A DNA stretch of 64,000 nucleotides from Methylibium sp. (GTDB taxonomy: Bacteria > Pseudomonadota > Gammaproteobacteria > Burkholderiales > Burkholderiaceae_C). The notes below the pieces were generated by a model. That model did not search any database. It had not been told where the DNA came from and saw only the letters and a list, made by a program, of their open reading frames with translations. Made by a program: the position numbers and the translations under genes. Within the stretch, counting starts at the first letter, position 1. Every line of letters starts with the position of its first letter. The stretch lies in NCBI GenBank assembly GCA_013824165.1, contig PNNH01000067.1, positions 62,001 through 126,000 of the forward strand. The letters are read 5' to 3'. Below are positions 1 to 9,819 of the stretch, one piece after another.

Positions 1-78
1 ATCCGAGATCTGGTCGGCCACCTTGTCGGGGTGTCCTTCGGAAACTGATTCGGAAGTAAAGAGAAAATCGCTCGCCAC
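1..78 (-). CDS. metK: S-adenosylmethionine synthase, N-terminal part (runs off window)
   Basis: Only the first 26 codons lie in the window, read leftward from a GTG start. They encode the typical MetK opening, with the ESVSEGHPDKVADQISD signature that lines the methionine/ATP site. The enzyme makes S-adenosylmethionine from ATP and methionine in the cytoplasm. AGGAG lies 6 nt before the GTG, which supports this start; no ATG is available at that place. The gene is divergent from the lipid A acyltransferase gene at 255 and is preceded by a structured leader. Confidence 0.93.
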   Translation of the reverse strand, partial: MASDFLFTSESVSEGHPDKVADQISD

Positions 79-175
79 TGGGTGCTCCTAAAAAGTCAGT
101 CGGTCGGCGTTGCCGGGCTGTCAGGAGACGCGGCGAACGCTTTAGCGGCATTTGTTGAGCTTGACAGCCCGGCGG
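79..175 (-). promoter_or_regulatory. metK 5' leader with long perfect inverted repeat
   Basis: On the metK-sense strand the leader contains a perfect 12-bp inverted repeat, GCCGGGCTGTCA (173-162) and TGACAGCCCGGC (123-112), enclosing 38 nt that can form a smaller CGCT/AGCG hairpin. A CTCCT at 127-123, at the edge of the big stem, is complementary to the metK Shine-Dalgarno AGGAG (89-85). Two exclusive folds, one hiding the ribosome-binding site, are therefore possible. I could not match it to a known SAM or SAH riboswitch consensus. The regulatory role is inferred. Confidence 0.5.
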
Positions 176-254
176 CGTTTCGATGACTCGATAAACAGCC
201 GCATCGCCCCGCAAGTTGTCCAAATTAACTCGGCGATGCGCCAATTATAGAAAC

Positions 255-1139
255 ATGATGTCGCTGTTGCGCCTGATGTCCCGCAGTCCCCTGTGGCTGC
301 TGCATGGTCTTGGAGCCCTCATTGGCTGGCTGACTTGGTGGGCCTCGCCCACTTACCGGCAGCGCTTTCGCGCCAATGTGCGGACCGCCGGCCTGGCCTG
401 GCCCCAGGCGCGCCCGGCCATTGCCCATGCCGGGCGCATGCTGGCCGAGCTGCCCTGGATGTGGCTGCGCCCCAAGGACCAGCCTTTGGGCCCGCGTGTG
501 CGCTGGGAGGACGAGGGACTGGTCGATGCCGCCTTGGCACAGGGGCGCGGGCTGGTGCTGCTGACGCCGCACCTGGGCTGCTTCGAAGTGACGGCACAGG
601 CCTATGCCGAGACCTTCGGCGCGCGTGCACCGATCACCGTGCTGTTCCGCCCGGCCCGCAAGGCCTGGATGCGCTCCCTGGTGGACGGCTCGCGCGAGCG
701 GCCGGGCCTGGCGACGGCGCCGGCCAACTTGGCGGGTGTGCGCCAGATGCTGCGCGCGCTGCGCCAGGGCCAGGCGATCGGGCTCTTGCCTGACCAGGTG
801 CCGCCGGAAGGGCTGGGCGTGTGGGCGCCGTTCTTCGGTCAACCAGCCTACACGATGACGCTGGCGGCCAAGCTCAGCCAGCAAAGCGGTGCGCCCATTC
901 TGCTGATCTGGGGTGAACGCCTGCCGCACGGCCGGGGCTATGTGGTGCGCGTACGACCCGGCCCGCAGGTGCCGGCCGATTCCACGCCAGAATCGGCCGC
1001 CACGCTCATCAATCAGGCCATGGAAGAACTGATCCGCTTGTCGCCCCAGCAGTATCTGTGGGGCTACCACCGCTACAAGAACCCGCGCGGCCTGGACCTG
1101 GGCCAGGGGGCGGGCGCGGCTGAGCGGCGGGAGCCCTGA
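255..1139 (+). CDS. LpxL/HtrB-family lipid A acyltransferase (first of tandem pair)
   Basis: This is a Kdo2-lipid IVA acyltransferase-type protein of 294 aa. Such enzymes transfer an acyl chain from acyl-ACP to the lipid A precursor at the inner membrane. A hydrophobic N-terminal anchor (WLLHGLGALIGWLTWWA) is followed by the family H-x4-E motif in TPHLGCFE (about residue 100) and by a downstream LLPDQVP segment typical of the family. The frame is open further upstream, but ATG 255 gives the usual N terminus. The next gene starts 2 nt after the stop, so the two are co-transcribed. Which acyl position it fills cannot be read from sequence. Confidence 0.88.
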   Translation: MMSLLRLMSRSPLWLLHGLGALIGWLTWWASPTYRQRFRANVRTAGLAWPQARPAIAHAGRMLAELPWMWLRPKDQPLGPRVRWEDEGLVDAALAQGRGLVLLTPHLGCFEVTAQAYAETFGARAPITVLFRPARKAWMRSLVDGSRERPGLATAPANLAGVRQMLRALRQGQAIGLLPDQVPPEGLGVWAPFFGQPAYTMTLAAKLSQQSGAPILLIWGERLPHGRGYVVRVRPGPQVPADSTPESAATLINQAMEELIRLSPQQYLWGYHRYKNPRGLDLGQGAGAAERREP

Positions 1140-1141
1140 AG

Positions 1142-2038
1142 GTGGGCGGGCTTCTGAAGCGCGGCGCGTCTCATCTATTCATCGGGCTGCTGTGGCTGCT
1201 GCACCTGCTGCCGATGTCGCTGCTGGCCGCGCTCGGCCGGGGCCTGGGGGCGCTGCTGTGGGTGCTGGCGCGGCGCCGCCGCCGCGTGGCCTTGCGCAAT
1301 ATCGAGCTGTGCTTTCCCGAGCAGCCGACGGCCTGGCGGCGTGCGCTGGCGCGCGAACACTTTGCCCTGCTGGGGCGCAGCCTGCTGGAGCGCAGCCTGC
1401 TGTGGTTTGCCCCGGCCGAGCGGCTGCAGCGGCTGATGCGCATTAAGGGCAATATCAAGCTGGCCGAGCAGAGCGAGGCGCCGGTGATGTGGCTGCTGCC
1501 GCATTTCCTCGGCCTCGAATGGTCGGCGCCGGCGACCATGCTCAACCAGTCACGCCCAGGTGTCGATGTCTACCAGGCGCAGAGCAATGCGGTGTTCGAC
1601 GCCCGCCTGCTGGCCGGGCGGGCACGTTTCGGCAAGACGGCATTTGTCGACCGGCACGACGGCATCCGGCCGGTGCTGCGCCTGATCAAGCAGGGCTATG
1701 CCTTCATGAATGCGCCGGACATGGATTTCGGCGAGAAGGACTCGGCCTTCGTGCCCTTCTTCGGCGTGCCCGCCTGCACGCTGCTGGCGCCGTCGCGCAT
1801 CGCCAGCACCATGGGCATGGTGGTGCAGCCGCTGGTCATCACGATGCTGCCGGGCGGGCAGGGCTATGAGATCGAGGCCTGTGAGCCGCTGGCCGGCTAT
1901 CCCAGCGGCGATCCGGTGGCGGACGCGGCATTGCTGAATCAGTGGCTGGAGGCCCGCGTCCGGGATCATCCGGCGCAGTACTTCTGGGTCCACAAACGCT
2001 TCAAGACCCGTCCGGCGGGCGAGCCCGCGGTGTACTGA
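1142..2038 (+). CDS. LpxL/HtrB-family lipid A acyltransferase (second of tandem pair)
   Basis: The second lipid A late acyltransferase is 298 aa. It has an N-terminal membrane segment (FIGLLWLLHLLPMSLLAALG), the H-x4-E motif in LPHFLGLEWS (about residue 120), and the conserved APDMDFGEKDS..FFGVPA region. The GTG start is preceded by GGGAG 8 nt away inside the end of the previous gene. The two paralogues are clearly diverged, which fits the two-acyltransferase arrangement of many Gram-negatives (LpxL plus a second enzyme). The last 38 bp overlap the 3' end of the convergent histidine kinase gene. Confidence 0.88.
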   Translation: MGGLLKRGASHLFIGLLWLLHLLPMSLLAALGRGLGALLWVLARRRRRVALRNIELCFPEQPTAWRRALAREHFALLGRSLLERSLLWFAPAERLQRLMRIKGNIKLAEQSEAPVMWLLPHFLGLEWSAPATMLNQSRPGVDVYQAQSNAVFDARLLAGRARFGKTAFVDRHDGIRPVLRLIKQGYAFMNAPDMDFGEKDSAFVPFFGVPACTLLAPSRIASTMGMVVQPLVITMLPGGQGYEIEACEPLAGYPSGDPVADAALLNQWLEARVRDHPAQYFWVHKRFKTRPAGEPAVY

Positions 2039-3713
2039 GATCAGGTCCGTCGTTCTGCGGTGCCTGCAAAGGCAGGGTCAGCGTGAAAGTGGAGCCGGCG
2101 CCGAGCGTGCTGCTGAGCTCGATCTGGCCGCCCAGCACGCTGGTCACGATGTTGTGCGTGATGTGCAGCCCCAGGCCCGAACCGCCGGTGCCCAGCCGGG
2201 TGGTGAAAAAAGGCTCGAAGACGTGGTTCAGGTCATCCGGTCGGATGCCGCGACCATCATCCTTCACGCTCAGGCGCAGGCTCTGCGCATCCAGTGCCTG
2301 CGCCTCGATGGTGATGGTGCCTGGCACCCCTTCGGCGAATCCATGCAGCATGGCGTTGTTGATCAGATTGGTCAGCGCCTGGCCGAGCGGACCGGGATAG
2401 CTGTCCAGGCGCAGCGTCGGGTCGATCTGCTGCACCACCTGGCAGCCTGACTTGCGCAGGCTGGGCGACAGCGTCAGCAGGATCTCGCCCACCAGCCCGG
2501 CAAGCAGGAACTGACGGCGCTGCGAGCTGGTCTGGTCCACGGCCACCTGCTTGAAGCTGGTGACGAGGTCGCTGGCCCGGGCCAGATTGCGCAGCAGGAT
2601 CTCGCTGCTCTGCGTGGCATCGTTCAGGAATTGAGTCAGCGTGCTGCGGCGCAGGCCCTGCTCGGCCTGCTGGGCGAGTTCCCGCACGCGGTGCTCCAAC
2701 GTGCTGGCGACGGTCAGCCCGTTGCCGATCGGGGTGTTCAGCTCATGCGCGACGCCAGCCACCAAGGCGCCGAGTGCGGCCAGCTTCTCCGACATCACCA
2801 GATGCTTCTGCGTCAGCCGCAGCTCGTTGAGTGCGCGGCTGAGTTCCTGGTTGGCGGTCTGCAGGTCGGCGGTGCGCTGTTCGACTCGCCGCTCCAACTG
2901 CGCATTCAGGTCCTGGATCTCACGCTGCACGCGCCGCATCTCGGTGACGTCGCGGGCCAGCACGATCAGGTAATGTTCGCCGCGGGCCTCGAAGCTGGCC
3001 GCATTCAGCAGCACCTCGCGCACCTGGCCCTGGCTCGAATTCAGCAGCATGAAGTGGTCGCTGGCGCCGCCGCTGGCCAGCACGTGCTGCACCAGGGATT
3101 CGCGCTGGCTGACGTCACGCCAGATGTTGAGCTCCAGCGAGGTTCGGCCGATGACCTGCTCCCGGCGCAGGCCCGTGATGCGCTCGAAGGCGTCGTTGAC
3201 CTCGATATAGCAGCCGTCGCTCAGGCGCGAGATCGACATCAGCTCGGGCATCAGCTTGAAGGCCACCCTGAATTGCTCGTGGATGGCGTTCTGCTCGGTC
3301 ATGTCGCGGGCGATCCAGACGGCGTGGTCGTTGCCGCGTCCGCTCAGCGCGATCAAGGTGCAGTTCACCATGCAGTCGCGGATACCGCCATCGCGGCGGC
3401 GCAGCTGCACCAGGCGGTCGCGCGCGGCACCGTCACGCATCATCTCGTCGATCAGCAACTGGCGCTGTTCGGCATGGACCCAGACCTTGAACTCGGACAT
3501 CGAGCGGCCGACCACCTCGGCAGGGGCATAGCCGCTGATGTTCTGGAAACCCTGATTGGCCTCGACGATCAGCCCGTCGCTCAGGCGCGTGATGACGATC
3601 CAGTCTGGGCTGGCGTGAAAGGCCCGGGCGAAGCGGTCGGCGCTCGAGTCGTCCAGCTGCGTCAGCAGCCAGCGTCGAAAGGAGGCAGGAAGGAGGCGGG
3701 CGAGCGCAGCCAT
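2001..3713 (-). CDS. Cytoplasmic PAS-PAS sensor histidine kinase (orphan)
   Basis: A 570-aa protein with no membrane segment. Two PAS domains (about residues 25-130 and 150-260; both show the D-G..I-x-x-N-x-x-F pattern) are followed by a coiled coil ([17 protein letters not shown]). A HisKA dimerisation helix carries the phospho-acceptor histidine in [13 protein letters not shown] HATPase domain follows, with N box (INNAMLHGF), G1 (DDGRGI) and G2 (GGSGLGLHI). No response regulator gene is adjacent, so the partner is unknown. The ATG at 3713 was chosen because the frame upstream runs into dapF antisense. The signal sensed is unknown. Confidence 0.85.
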   Translation of the reverse strand: MAALARLLPASFRRWLLTQLDDSSADRFARAFHASPDWIVITRLSDGLIVEANQGFQNISGYAPAEVVGRSMSEFKVWVHAEQRQLLIDEMMRDGAARDRLVQLRRRDGGIRDCMVNCTLIALSGRGNDHAVWIARDMTEQNAIHEQFRVAFKLMPELMSISRLSDGCYIEVNDAFERITGLRREQVIGRTSLELNIWRDVSQRESLVQHVLASGGASDHFMLLNSSQGQVREVLLNAASFEARGEHYLIVLARDVTEMRRVQREIQDLNAQLERRVEQRTADLQTANQELSRALNELRLTQKHLVMSEKLAALGALVAGVAHELNTPIGNGLTVASTLEHRVRELAQQAEQGLRRSTLTQFLNDATQSSEILLRNLARASDLVTSFKQVAVDQTSSQRRQFLLAGLVGEILLTLSPSLRKSGCQVVQQIDPTLRLDSYPGPLGQALTNLINNAMLHGFAEGVPGTITIEAQALDAQSLRLSVKDDGRGIRPDDLNHVFEPFFTTRLGTGGSGLGLHITHNIVTSVLGGQIELSSTLGAGSTFTLTLPLQAPQNDGPDLSTPRARPPDGS

Positions 3714-3803
3714 TCGTTTGCGGTTCTCAGCGCGGTTTGCTTGATCGATGGTACTGCTGCAGCGCATCGCGGGCTGGCCATCGGAAGCCCCGATAATGGG
3801 GAC

Positions 3804-4661
3804 ATGAACCTGCGCTTCACCAAGATGCAAGGGGCGGGCAACGACTTCGTCGTGATCGACGCCACCGAGCAGCCCCTGAGCCTTAGCCCCGAGCAGATGC
3901 GCCAGCTGGGCGACCGCCGTTTCGGGGTGGGCTGCGACCAGATCCTGGTGATTGAGAAGAGTGCGGAACCGGGCGTGGACTTCGGCTACCGCATCTTCAA
4001 CAACGACGGCGACGAGGTCGAGCACTGCGGCAACGGCGCGCGCTGCTTTGTGCGCTATGTGGCCGACAAGGGCCTGTCAGCCAAGCGCAGCATCACTGTG
4101 CGCACCGTCAACGCATTGCTGGAACTGCATCTGCGCGACGACGGCCGCGTCACGGTGGACATGGGCGGGCCGGTCTTTGCGCTGGACAAGGTGCCGTTCG
4201 ACGCGCAAGGCCTGACCCCCAGGCTGGAGTATGGCTTCGAGCTGTGGCCGCTTGCCGATCTGCATTGCGAACTGGCCGTGCTGTCGATGGGCAATCCGCA
4301 TGCGGTGCAGCGCGTGGCCGATGTCGACACCGCACCGGTGCTGACGCTGGGGCCGCGCGTCGAGAACCACCCGCGCTTCGCGCGCCGCGTCAATGCCGGC
4401 TTTCTGCAGGTGCTGGACCGCGGCCATGTGAAGCTGCGCGTGTTCGAGCGCGGCGCTGGCGAAACCCTGGCCTGCGGCACCGGCGCCTGTGCGGCTGTGG
4501 TGGCCGGCATCCGCCTGGGCTGGCTGGACGAGCGCGTCGATGTGCAGGCGCGCGGCGGACTGTTGACGATCGAGTGGCCGGGCCTGAGCCGCGGCCTGGA
4601 CGCGCCGGTGCTGATGACTGGGCCGGCACAAACTGTTTTTGATGGAGAGATCACGCTGTGA
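3804..4661 (+). CDS. dapF: Diaminopimelate epimerase
   Basis: Converts LL- to meso-diaminopimelate for lysine and peptidoglycan synthesis, without cofactor. Both active-site cysteines are visible: [17 protein letters not shown] (about residue 72) and [16 protein letters not shown] (about residue 217). Length 285 aa is normal for the family. The start [15 protein letters not shown] is the canonical N terminus. Its stop overlaps the start of the DUF484 gene by 4 bp, beginning the dapF-DUF484-xerC operon that is conserved in many proteobacteria. Confidence 0.97.
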   Translation: MNLRFTKMQGAGNDFVVIDATEQPLSLSPEQMRQLGDRRFGVGCDQILVIEKSAEPGVDFGYRIFNNDGDEVEHCGNGARCFVRYVADKGLSAKRSITVRTVNALLELHLRDDGRVTVDMGGPVFALDKVPFDAQGLTPRLEYGFELWPLADLHCELAVLSMGNPHAVQRVADVDTAPVLTLGPRVENHPRFARRVNAGFLQVLDRGHVKLRVFERGAGETLACGTGACAAVVAGIRLGWLDERVDVQARGGLLTIEWPGLSRGLDAPVLMTGPAQTVFDGEITL

Positions 4662-5365
4662 GCAATCAAGGCAACCCGGGTACCGAGGGCATCACCGAGC
4701 AGGACATTGCCGACTTCCTGCTCAACAACCCGAGCTTCTTCGAGCGCCATGCCGAGCTGCTGGCCAATGTGCAGCTGAGCCATCCGCACAACCAGCGCAC
4801 CGTGTCGCTGCAGGAGCGCCAGGCCGAGATGCTGCGCGAGAAAATCAAGGGACTGGAGTTCAAGATCATCGAGATGATCCGCAACGGCCAGGAGAACGTG
4901 GCCATCGCCGACCGCCTGCACCGCTGGACCCTGGCGCTGATGCTGACGCAGGATGCCGCCGCCGTGCCCGAGGTGCTGACGCGCGAGCTGCGCCACCAGT
5001 TCATGATCCCGGCCGCCGGCTTGCGCCTGTGGGGCGTGGGCGAGGCGCATGCGCAAGCCGATTTCGCGCAGGCCTGTAGCGCCGATGTGCGCAGCTTTGC
5101 CGGCAGCCTGTCGCAGCCCTATTGCGGCGTGAACTCGGGCTTCGAAGCGGCCAACTGGTTGGGCGGCGATCAGGACATGGCCTCGCTGGCGCTGATACCG
5201 CTCAAGCATCTCGGCAGCAGCTTCGGCCTGCTGGTGCTGGGCTCGCCGGACCCGACGCGCTACACCGCCGAGATGGGCACCGAGTTCCTGGCCCGCATCG
5301 GCGAGATCGCCAGCGCCGGCCTGGCGCGGCTGCTGCCGGGCGCAGGCGATGGCGCTGGTGCCTGA
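4658..5365 (+). CDS. DUF484 family protein (GAF-like)
   Basis: A 235-aa protein with the DUF484 hallmark N terminus ([34 protein letters not shown]), then a coiled region and a GAF-like domain. Function is unknown. The family lies between dapF and xerC in many proteobacteria, as it does here. GTG start, translationally coupled to dapF through a GTGA overlap. Its 3' end overlaps the xerC start by 17 bp. Confidence 0.92.
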   Translation: MSNQGNPGTEGITEQDIADFLLNNPSFFERHAELLANVQLSHPHNQRTVSLQERQAEMLREKIKGLEFKIIEMIRNGQENVAIADRLHRWTLALMLTQDAAAVPEVLTRELRHQFMIPAAGLRLWGVGEAHAQADFAQACSADVRSFAGSLSQPYCGVNSGFEAANWLGGDQDMASLALIPLKHLGSSFGLLVLGSPDPTRYTAEMGTEFLARIGEIASAGLARLLPGAGDGAGA

Positions 5366-6275
5366 GGGCGATCTCGCCCGCTACCTGGACTATCTGCGCG
5401 TGCAGCGCCGTCTGGCCGCGCGCACGCTGACGCTCTATACCGATGCACTGCTGCGCCTGCAGCAGCTGGCCGAGCGCGATGGCGTGGCGTTGCGCCAGCT
5501 GCAGGCCGCCCAGGCGCGCCGCTGGCTGGCGGCCACGCACGGCGAAGGCCTGGGGCCGCGCACGCTGGCGCTGCTGCTGTCTGCCTGGCGCGGCTTCTAT
5601 CAATGGCTGGGCCGCGAAGGCCTGGTGACGCAGAACCCGATCGCCGGCTTGCGCGCGCCCAAGGCGGCCAAGCCGCTGCCCAAAGCCCTGTCGGCTGATG
5701 ACGCGGTGCAGCTGGCTGATTTCAAGGACGACAGCGGCGACGCCCGCATCGAGGCGCGCGACCGCTGCATGGTCGAGCTGCTCTACGGCTGCGGCCTGCG
5801 GGTGGCCGAGCTGGTGGGCCTGGACGCGCAGTCCAGTGGCACGGCGCGCGGCTGGGTCGATCTGCCATCGGCCGAGGCCCAGGTGCTGGGCAAGGGCGGC
5901 AAGCGCCGCAGCGTGCCGGTGGGCTCGGCGGCACTGGCGGCGCTGCAGGCCTGGCTGGCGCTGCGGCGCGAGCTGGCGCAGGCCGACGAGCCGGCGCTAT
6001 TCGTCGGCGCGCGCGGCGCGCGCATCTCGGATGGGCAAGTGCGCGTGGCGCTGAAGCAGCGCGCGTTGCGGGCCGGCATGCCCAGCCATGTGCATCCGCA
6101 CATGCTGCGCCATTCCTTTGCCTCGCACCTGCTGCAATCCAGCGGCGACCTGCGCGGCGTGCAGGAGTTGCTGGGCCATGCGCATATCGCGACCACGCAG
6201 GTCTATACGAAGCTGGACTACCAGCATCTCGCCAAGGTCTACGACGCGGCCCATCCACGCGCCAAGAAGAAATAA
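5349..6275 (+). CDS. xerC: Tyrosine recombinase XerC
   Basis: Site-specific recombinase that, with XerD, resolves chromosome dimers at dif. Length is 308 aa. The SAM-like core-binding domain fills the first about 100 residues (YLDYLRVQRRLAARTLTLYTD). The catalytic residues are visible: Arg in YGCGLRVAELVGL, Lys in GKGGKRRSVPV, His/Arg in HPHMLRHSFASHLL, His in LGHAHIATTQ and nucleophile Tyr in VYTKLD. The context (after dapF and DUF484) is the standard chromosomal xerC locus, so this is not a phage integrase. Confidence 0.95.
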   Translation: MALVPEGDLARYLDYLRVQRRLAARTLTLYTDALLRLQQLAERDGVALRQLQAAQARRWLAATHGEGLGPRTLALLLSAWRGFYQWLGREGLVTQNPIAGLRAPKAAKPLPKALSADDAVQLADFKDDSGDARIEARDRCMVELLYGCGLRVAELVGLDAQSSGTARGWVDLPSAEAQVLGKGGKRRSVPVGSAALAALQAWLALRRELAQADEPALFVGARGARISDGQVRVALKQRALRAGMPSHVHPHMLRHSFASHLLQSSGDLRGVQELLGHAHIATTQVYTKLDYQHLAKVYDAAHPRAKKK

Positions 6276-6333
6276 ACCACGCCCGGCCTGCGCCTGCCTT
6301 GGCGGGGCCGCAAGACTGATAACCTCCGCGCCC

Positions 6334-7908
6334 ATGTCCAAGATTGATCTGAGCCTTGCCTGCCGCGCTGCGGGCGCGCTGACCTTGTCACTGCTGTACA
6401 CCACCGCGCAGGCGCAACGCGTCGAGCAGCGCGCCGAGGCTGCGGCGGCCTTGCCCCTGCCGGCCTTTCTGCAGGCCCAGCCCGCGGCATTCGAGGCGAA
6501 CTGGACGCCGTTGCGCATGCCCACCCAGGACCGCATCGCGCTGCTGGGCGCCAGCTATCTGGTGGCGATGAACGAGGACTGGGGCGTGGGCCCGAGCTTC
6601 TACGGCGCGGCGCAGGGCAACTATGGCGGCATCTTCACGGTCGGCTTCACCGCTCAGCGCCGTGGCCGCCTGAGCCCGAATCTACACTGGGCGGCCAGCC
6701 TGTACGCCGGCGCTGGCGGCGGCCTGAGTTCGGACCAGGTGCGCTTTGGCGGCGGGCTGATGCTGCGCCCCGAGTTGTCGCTGCGCGCCGAAGCCGGCAA
6801 CTGGTACTACGGCGTCTCGGCGGCGCACACGCGCTTCCCCAGCGGCAACGTCAAGGGCAGTTCGGTGGGGCTGGTGCTGGGCTATTCCGACGGCTTCATG
6901 AGCTACGCGCCGCGCGATGCCGGCCGGCGCGCCAGCAGCTACAAGCGAAGCGGCCTGGGCTTCGACGAGATTGCGCTGAGCGTGGGCCGCTACAAGCCGC
7001 ACAGCAGTGCGCGCAACCGCAGCGGCACGCCGTCCGCCAGCATGGGCAAGGCCGGTGCGGTGCTGCGCCAGTACGTCACCGACGGCGCTTGGTGGGGCCT
7101 GGAGGCCGCCGGCGCGGCTTCAGGTGGCGCTGATGGCTATATGGAAGTGCTGGGCACGCTGGGCGAGGACTTCGCGCTCGGCTCTCCGCGTCTGCGCGGC
7201 GGCTGGCATGTGGCCGCCGGCCTGGGCGGTGGTGGCGATGTGGACACTGGCAATGGCTGGTTGGTGAAGGCCGGCCCGACGCTGCGCTGGAAATCGCCCT
7301 GGGGCCCAAGCCTGCATCTGGATGCCGGCGTCATGGGTGCTGCAACGGGCAAGTTCAAGTCCACCTTTGCACGCTTCTCGCTGGCCCTGCCGCTGGATGA
7401 GGCGATTGGCCGCGAAGGCCCGTTCGCTGAGCGCGAGGGCCTGGTGCAGACGCAAGCCGTGTACGCCAGCCTGCAGCATCTACCCAAGGTACGCTTCAAG
7501 AACGGCCGCGAAGAGAGCATCGGCCATCTAGCGATGGTGCTGACGCGCGACCTGGGCCGTCATGTCTACGGCACGGCGCAGGCCGGCAGCGCTGCTTTCG
7601 GCAGCGCCGGGGCTTACTCCTTCGGTCTGTTCGGCCTGGGTGTGCAGACCCAGCCCTGGGCCAGCCTGCCGGGCCAACCGCGCGTCGGCGTTGAGGCGCT
7701 GGTGGGTGCCGCCGGCGGCGGCGGCGTGGCGGTGGCCGGCGGGGCGGTGGCGCAGGCCGAGGCCTGGGCGCAATGGTCGCTGGGCAGCGAGCAGCGCTGG
7801 CGCCTGCGCGCCGGCCTGGGCCAGTGGCGCAGCCTGCGCGGCGAGACGCAAGCGTCCTCGCTGGTGAATGTGTCGCTGGGCTACGCCTTCGGTACGCTGA
7901 CTCGCTGA
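6334..7908 (+). CDS. Secreted glycine-rich protein, probable outer-membrane beta-barrel
   Basis: A 524-aa protein with a signal peptide (AGALTLSLLYTTAQAQ, cleavage about residue 28). The rest is rich in Gly, Ala and aromatics in alternating patterns typical of transmembrane beta strands, with repeated short strands such as LHWAASLYAGAGGG and LSLRAEAGNWYYGVSA. ATG 6334 was chosen because it starts the signal peptide; the open frame extends upstream over the end of xerC. I do not recognise the family. Location in the outer membrane is inferred from composition. It appears to be monocistronic, with rlmI 77 bp downstream. Confidence 0.7.
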   Translation: MSKIDLSLACRAAGALTLSLLYTTAQAQRVEQRAEAAAALPLPAFLQAQPAAFEANWTPLRMPTQDRIALLGASYLVAMNEDWGVGPSFYGAAQGNYGGIFTVGFTAQRRGRLSPNLHWAASLYAGAGGGLSSDQVRFGGGLMLRPELSLRAEAGNWYYGVSAAHTRFPSGNVKGSSVGLVLGYSDGFMSYAPRDAGRRASSYKRSGLGFDEIALSVGRYKPHSSARNRSGTPSASMGKAGAVLRQYVTDGAWWGLEAAGAASGGADGYMEVLGTLGEDFALGSPRLRGGWHVAAGLGGGGDVDTGNGWLVKAGPTLRWKSPWGPSLHLDAGVMGAATGKFKSTFARFSLALPLDEAIGREGPFAEREGLVQTQAVYASLQHLPKVRFKNGREESIGHLAMVLTRDLGRHVYGTAQAGSAAFGSAGAYSFGLFGLGVQTQPWASLPGQPRVGVEALVGAAGGGGVAVAGGAVAQAEAWAQWSLGSEQRWRLRAGLGQWRSLRGETQASSLVNVSLGYAFGTLTR

Positions 7909-7985
7909 AGCGCTGTAATCGGCTTGTGGCCGCGTGCTGCACCTGAAGCGACAGCGCTCGCCGTGGCGCGGCGACAATCGCGGCC

Positions 7986-9167
7986 ATGAAAAGCATTCGT
8001 CTTCGCGCCGGCAAGGAGCGCTCGCTGCAGCGCCGCCATCCCTGGATCTTTCAAGGCTCGATCGAGAAAGGCCGGGCCGACGCCGGTGAGACCGTGCGCG
8101 TCGACTCTGCCGAGGGCGATTTCCTCTGTTGGGCCGCCTTCAGCCCCGAATCGCAGATCCGCGCGCGCGCCTGGAGCTTTGACGCCGCCGAGCGCATCGA
8201 CGCGGCCTTCTTCCAGCGCCGCATCGAATCAGCCGTGGCGGTGCGTGCAAGGCTGCCGATTGCCTCGGACGCGGTGCGGCTGATCCATGGCGAATCCGAC
8301 GGCCTGCCGGGCCTGATCGTCGACCGCTACGGTGACACCCTGGTGGCGCAGTTCGGCACCGCCGGCACCGAGCGCTGGAAGGAGGTGATCGCCGATGCGT
8401 TGCTGGCCGCCACCGGCCTTGCGCGCTTGTACGAGCGCAGCGATGCCAGCGTGCGCGGCCTCGAAGGCCTGCCCGAGGTGCGCGGCTGGCTGCGCGGCGA
8501 GGGCGGCACCGAGATCGTGATCCAGGAGCACGAGTGGCGCCTGAGCCTGGACGTGGCCGAGGGCCACAAGACCGGCTACTACCTGGACCAGCGCGACAGC
8601 CGCAAGAAGTTTGCCGAGGTGGTGCGCCATTACGGCGTGAAGTCGGTGCTCAACTGCTTCAGCTACACCGGCGGCTTCTCGGTGGCGGCGCTGGCCGGCG
8701 GCGCTGAAGAAGTGATCAGCGTCGATTCCTCCGGCCCGGCGCTTGCGCGCGCCTGCGCGCATGTGGCGCTGAACGGCTTCGATGCCGCGCGCCACACGGC
8801 GCTGGATGCCGATGTCAATCAGACCCTGCGCCGCTATCTGCAGGAAGGTCGCACCTTTGACGCCATCGTGCTCGACCCGCCCAAGTTTGCGCCCACCGCC
8901 GCCCATGCCGAGCGCGCCGCGCGCGCCTACAAGGACATCAACCGCCTGGGCCTGAAGCTGCTGGCACCGGGCGGCCTGCTGTTCACCTTCTCCTGCTCGG
9001 GCGGCATCCCGCCGGACCTGTTCCACAAGATCGTGGCCGGCGCGGGCCTGGACGCTGGCGTGGACGGCTTCATCCTCGACCGCGTCGGTGCGGCGCCCGA
9101 CCATCCGCAGACGATCAACTTCCCCGAGGGCGAATACCTTAAAGGCTTGCTGATCCTGAAGCGCTGA
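7986..9167 (+). CDS. rlmI: 23S rRNA (cytosine-5) methyltransferase, RlmI family
   Basis: 393 aa, the usual RlmI length. An N-terminal PUA domain (MKSIRLRAGKERSLQRRHPWIFQGSI) is followed by an EEHE-like central domain. The Rossmann-fold methyltransferase shows the SAM-binding NCFSYTGGFSVAALAGGAEEV motif, the acidic ISVDSS, and DAIVLDPPKF, plus a C-terminal LLFTFSCSGG motif. The E. coli orthologue methylates C1962 of 23S rRNA. The exact target here is inferred. Confidence 0.9.
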   Translation: MKSIRLRAGKERSLQRRHPWIFQGSIEKGRADAGETVRVDSAEGDFLCWAAFSPESQIRARAWSFDAAERIDAAFFQRRIESAVAVRARLPIASDAVRLIHGESDGLPGLIVDRYGDTLVAQFGTAGTERWKEVIADALLAATGLARLYERSDASVRGLEGLPEVRGWLRGEGGTEIVIQEHEWRLSLDVAEGHKTGYYLDQRDSRKKFAEVVRHYGVKSVLNCFSYTGGFSVAALAGGAEEVISVDSSGPALARACAHVALNGFDAARHTALDADVNQTLRRYLQEGRTFDAIVLDPPKFAPTAAHAERAARAYKDINRLGLKLLAPGGLLFTFSCSGGIPPDLFHKIVAGAGLDAGVDGFILDRVGAAPDHPQTINFPEGEYLKGLLILKR

Positions 9168-9182
9168 GGCGATACCCCGCCC

Positions 9183-9674
9183 TCAGCCGCGCGTCGGCAG
9201 CGCCAGCCGCGGATCGAATTTCACGCGCTGCAGGCTGAAGAAACTTTTGACATTGCGCACATTGGCCTGCTGTGTGAACAGGCGCTGAACCAGCGCGTTA
9301 TAGGCCGGCATGTCGGGCGTCTGCACCACCAGCACGAAATCCGGCCCTGGCGAGACGCGCCAGCACTGCTGCACGGCCGCATCGCCGACCACGGCCTGCT
9401 CGAAGGCCTGCAGATGCTCGGCGCCCTGGCGGTCCAGCGTAATTTCCACGATGGCCGACAGACCGGCGCCCACCTTGGCCGGCGACAGCAGCGCCACGCG
9501 CCTCTCGATGATGCCGCTCTCCACCAGGCGCTTCACCCGCCGCAGGCAGGTGGCCGGCGAGATGTGCGCGCGCTCGGCCAGCGCCTGGTTGGACAGCGCG
9601 GCATCCTGCTGCAAGAGGTCGAGCAAGCGCAGATCAGTGCCGTCGAGTCCGGAGTGAATGATTGATTCATTCAT
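9183..9674 (-). CDS. Lrp/AsnC family transcriptional regulator
   Basis: 163 aa. An N-terminal winged helix-turn-helix (LDLLQQDAALSNQALAERAHISPATCLRRVKRL) is followed by a RAM ligand-binding/oligomerisation domain (IVEITLDRQGAEHLQAFEQAV). Such proteins usually bind amino acids and often control themselves or a neighbour. It is divergent from glmS across an AT-rich 145-bp gap. There is no transporter next to it, so the target is unknown. Confidence 0.9.
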   Translation of the reverse strand: MNESIIHSGLDGTDLRLLDLLQQDAALSNQALAERAHISPATCLRRVKRLVESGIIERRVALLSPAKVGAGLSAIVEITLDRQGAEHLQAFEQAVVGDAAVQQCWRVSPGPDFVLVVQTPDMPAYNALVQRLFTQQANVRNVKSFFSLQRVKFDPRLALPTRG

Positions 9675-9819
9675 AAATCTGATTTTCGTGAAAGATTGTT
9701 GGGTAATTTATCACGCTCGGTTTTTGATTTCAAAACGTCTTCGAAATTGAAAGCATCTGTCTTGCGGGCCTGCCTACCATCGCCCTCGGCAACTTGGCCG
9801 CAACCCTGGGAGACAAGCT

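Noticed and set aside
2631-3803. Long plus-strand open frame opposite the histidine kinase that runs into dapF
   Set aside because: It is the antisense of a clear PAS/HATPase gene; its protein has no domain, and real dapF starts at 3804.
5349-6275. Phage or island integrase
   Set aside because: The gene is in the dapF-DUF484-xerC operon and has standard XerC length and motifs.
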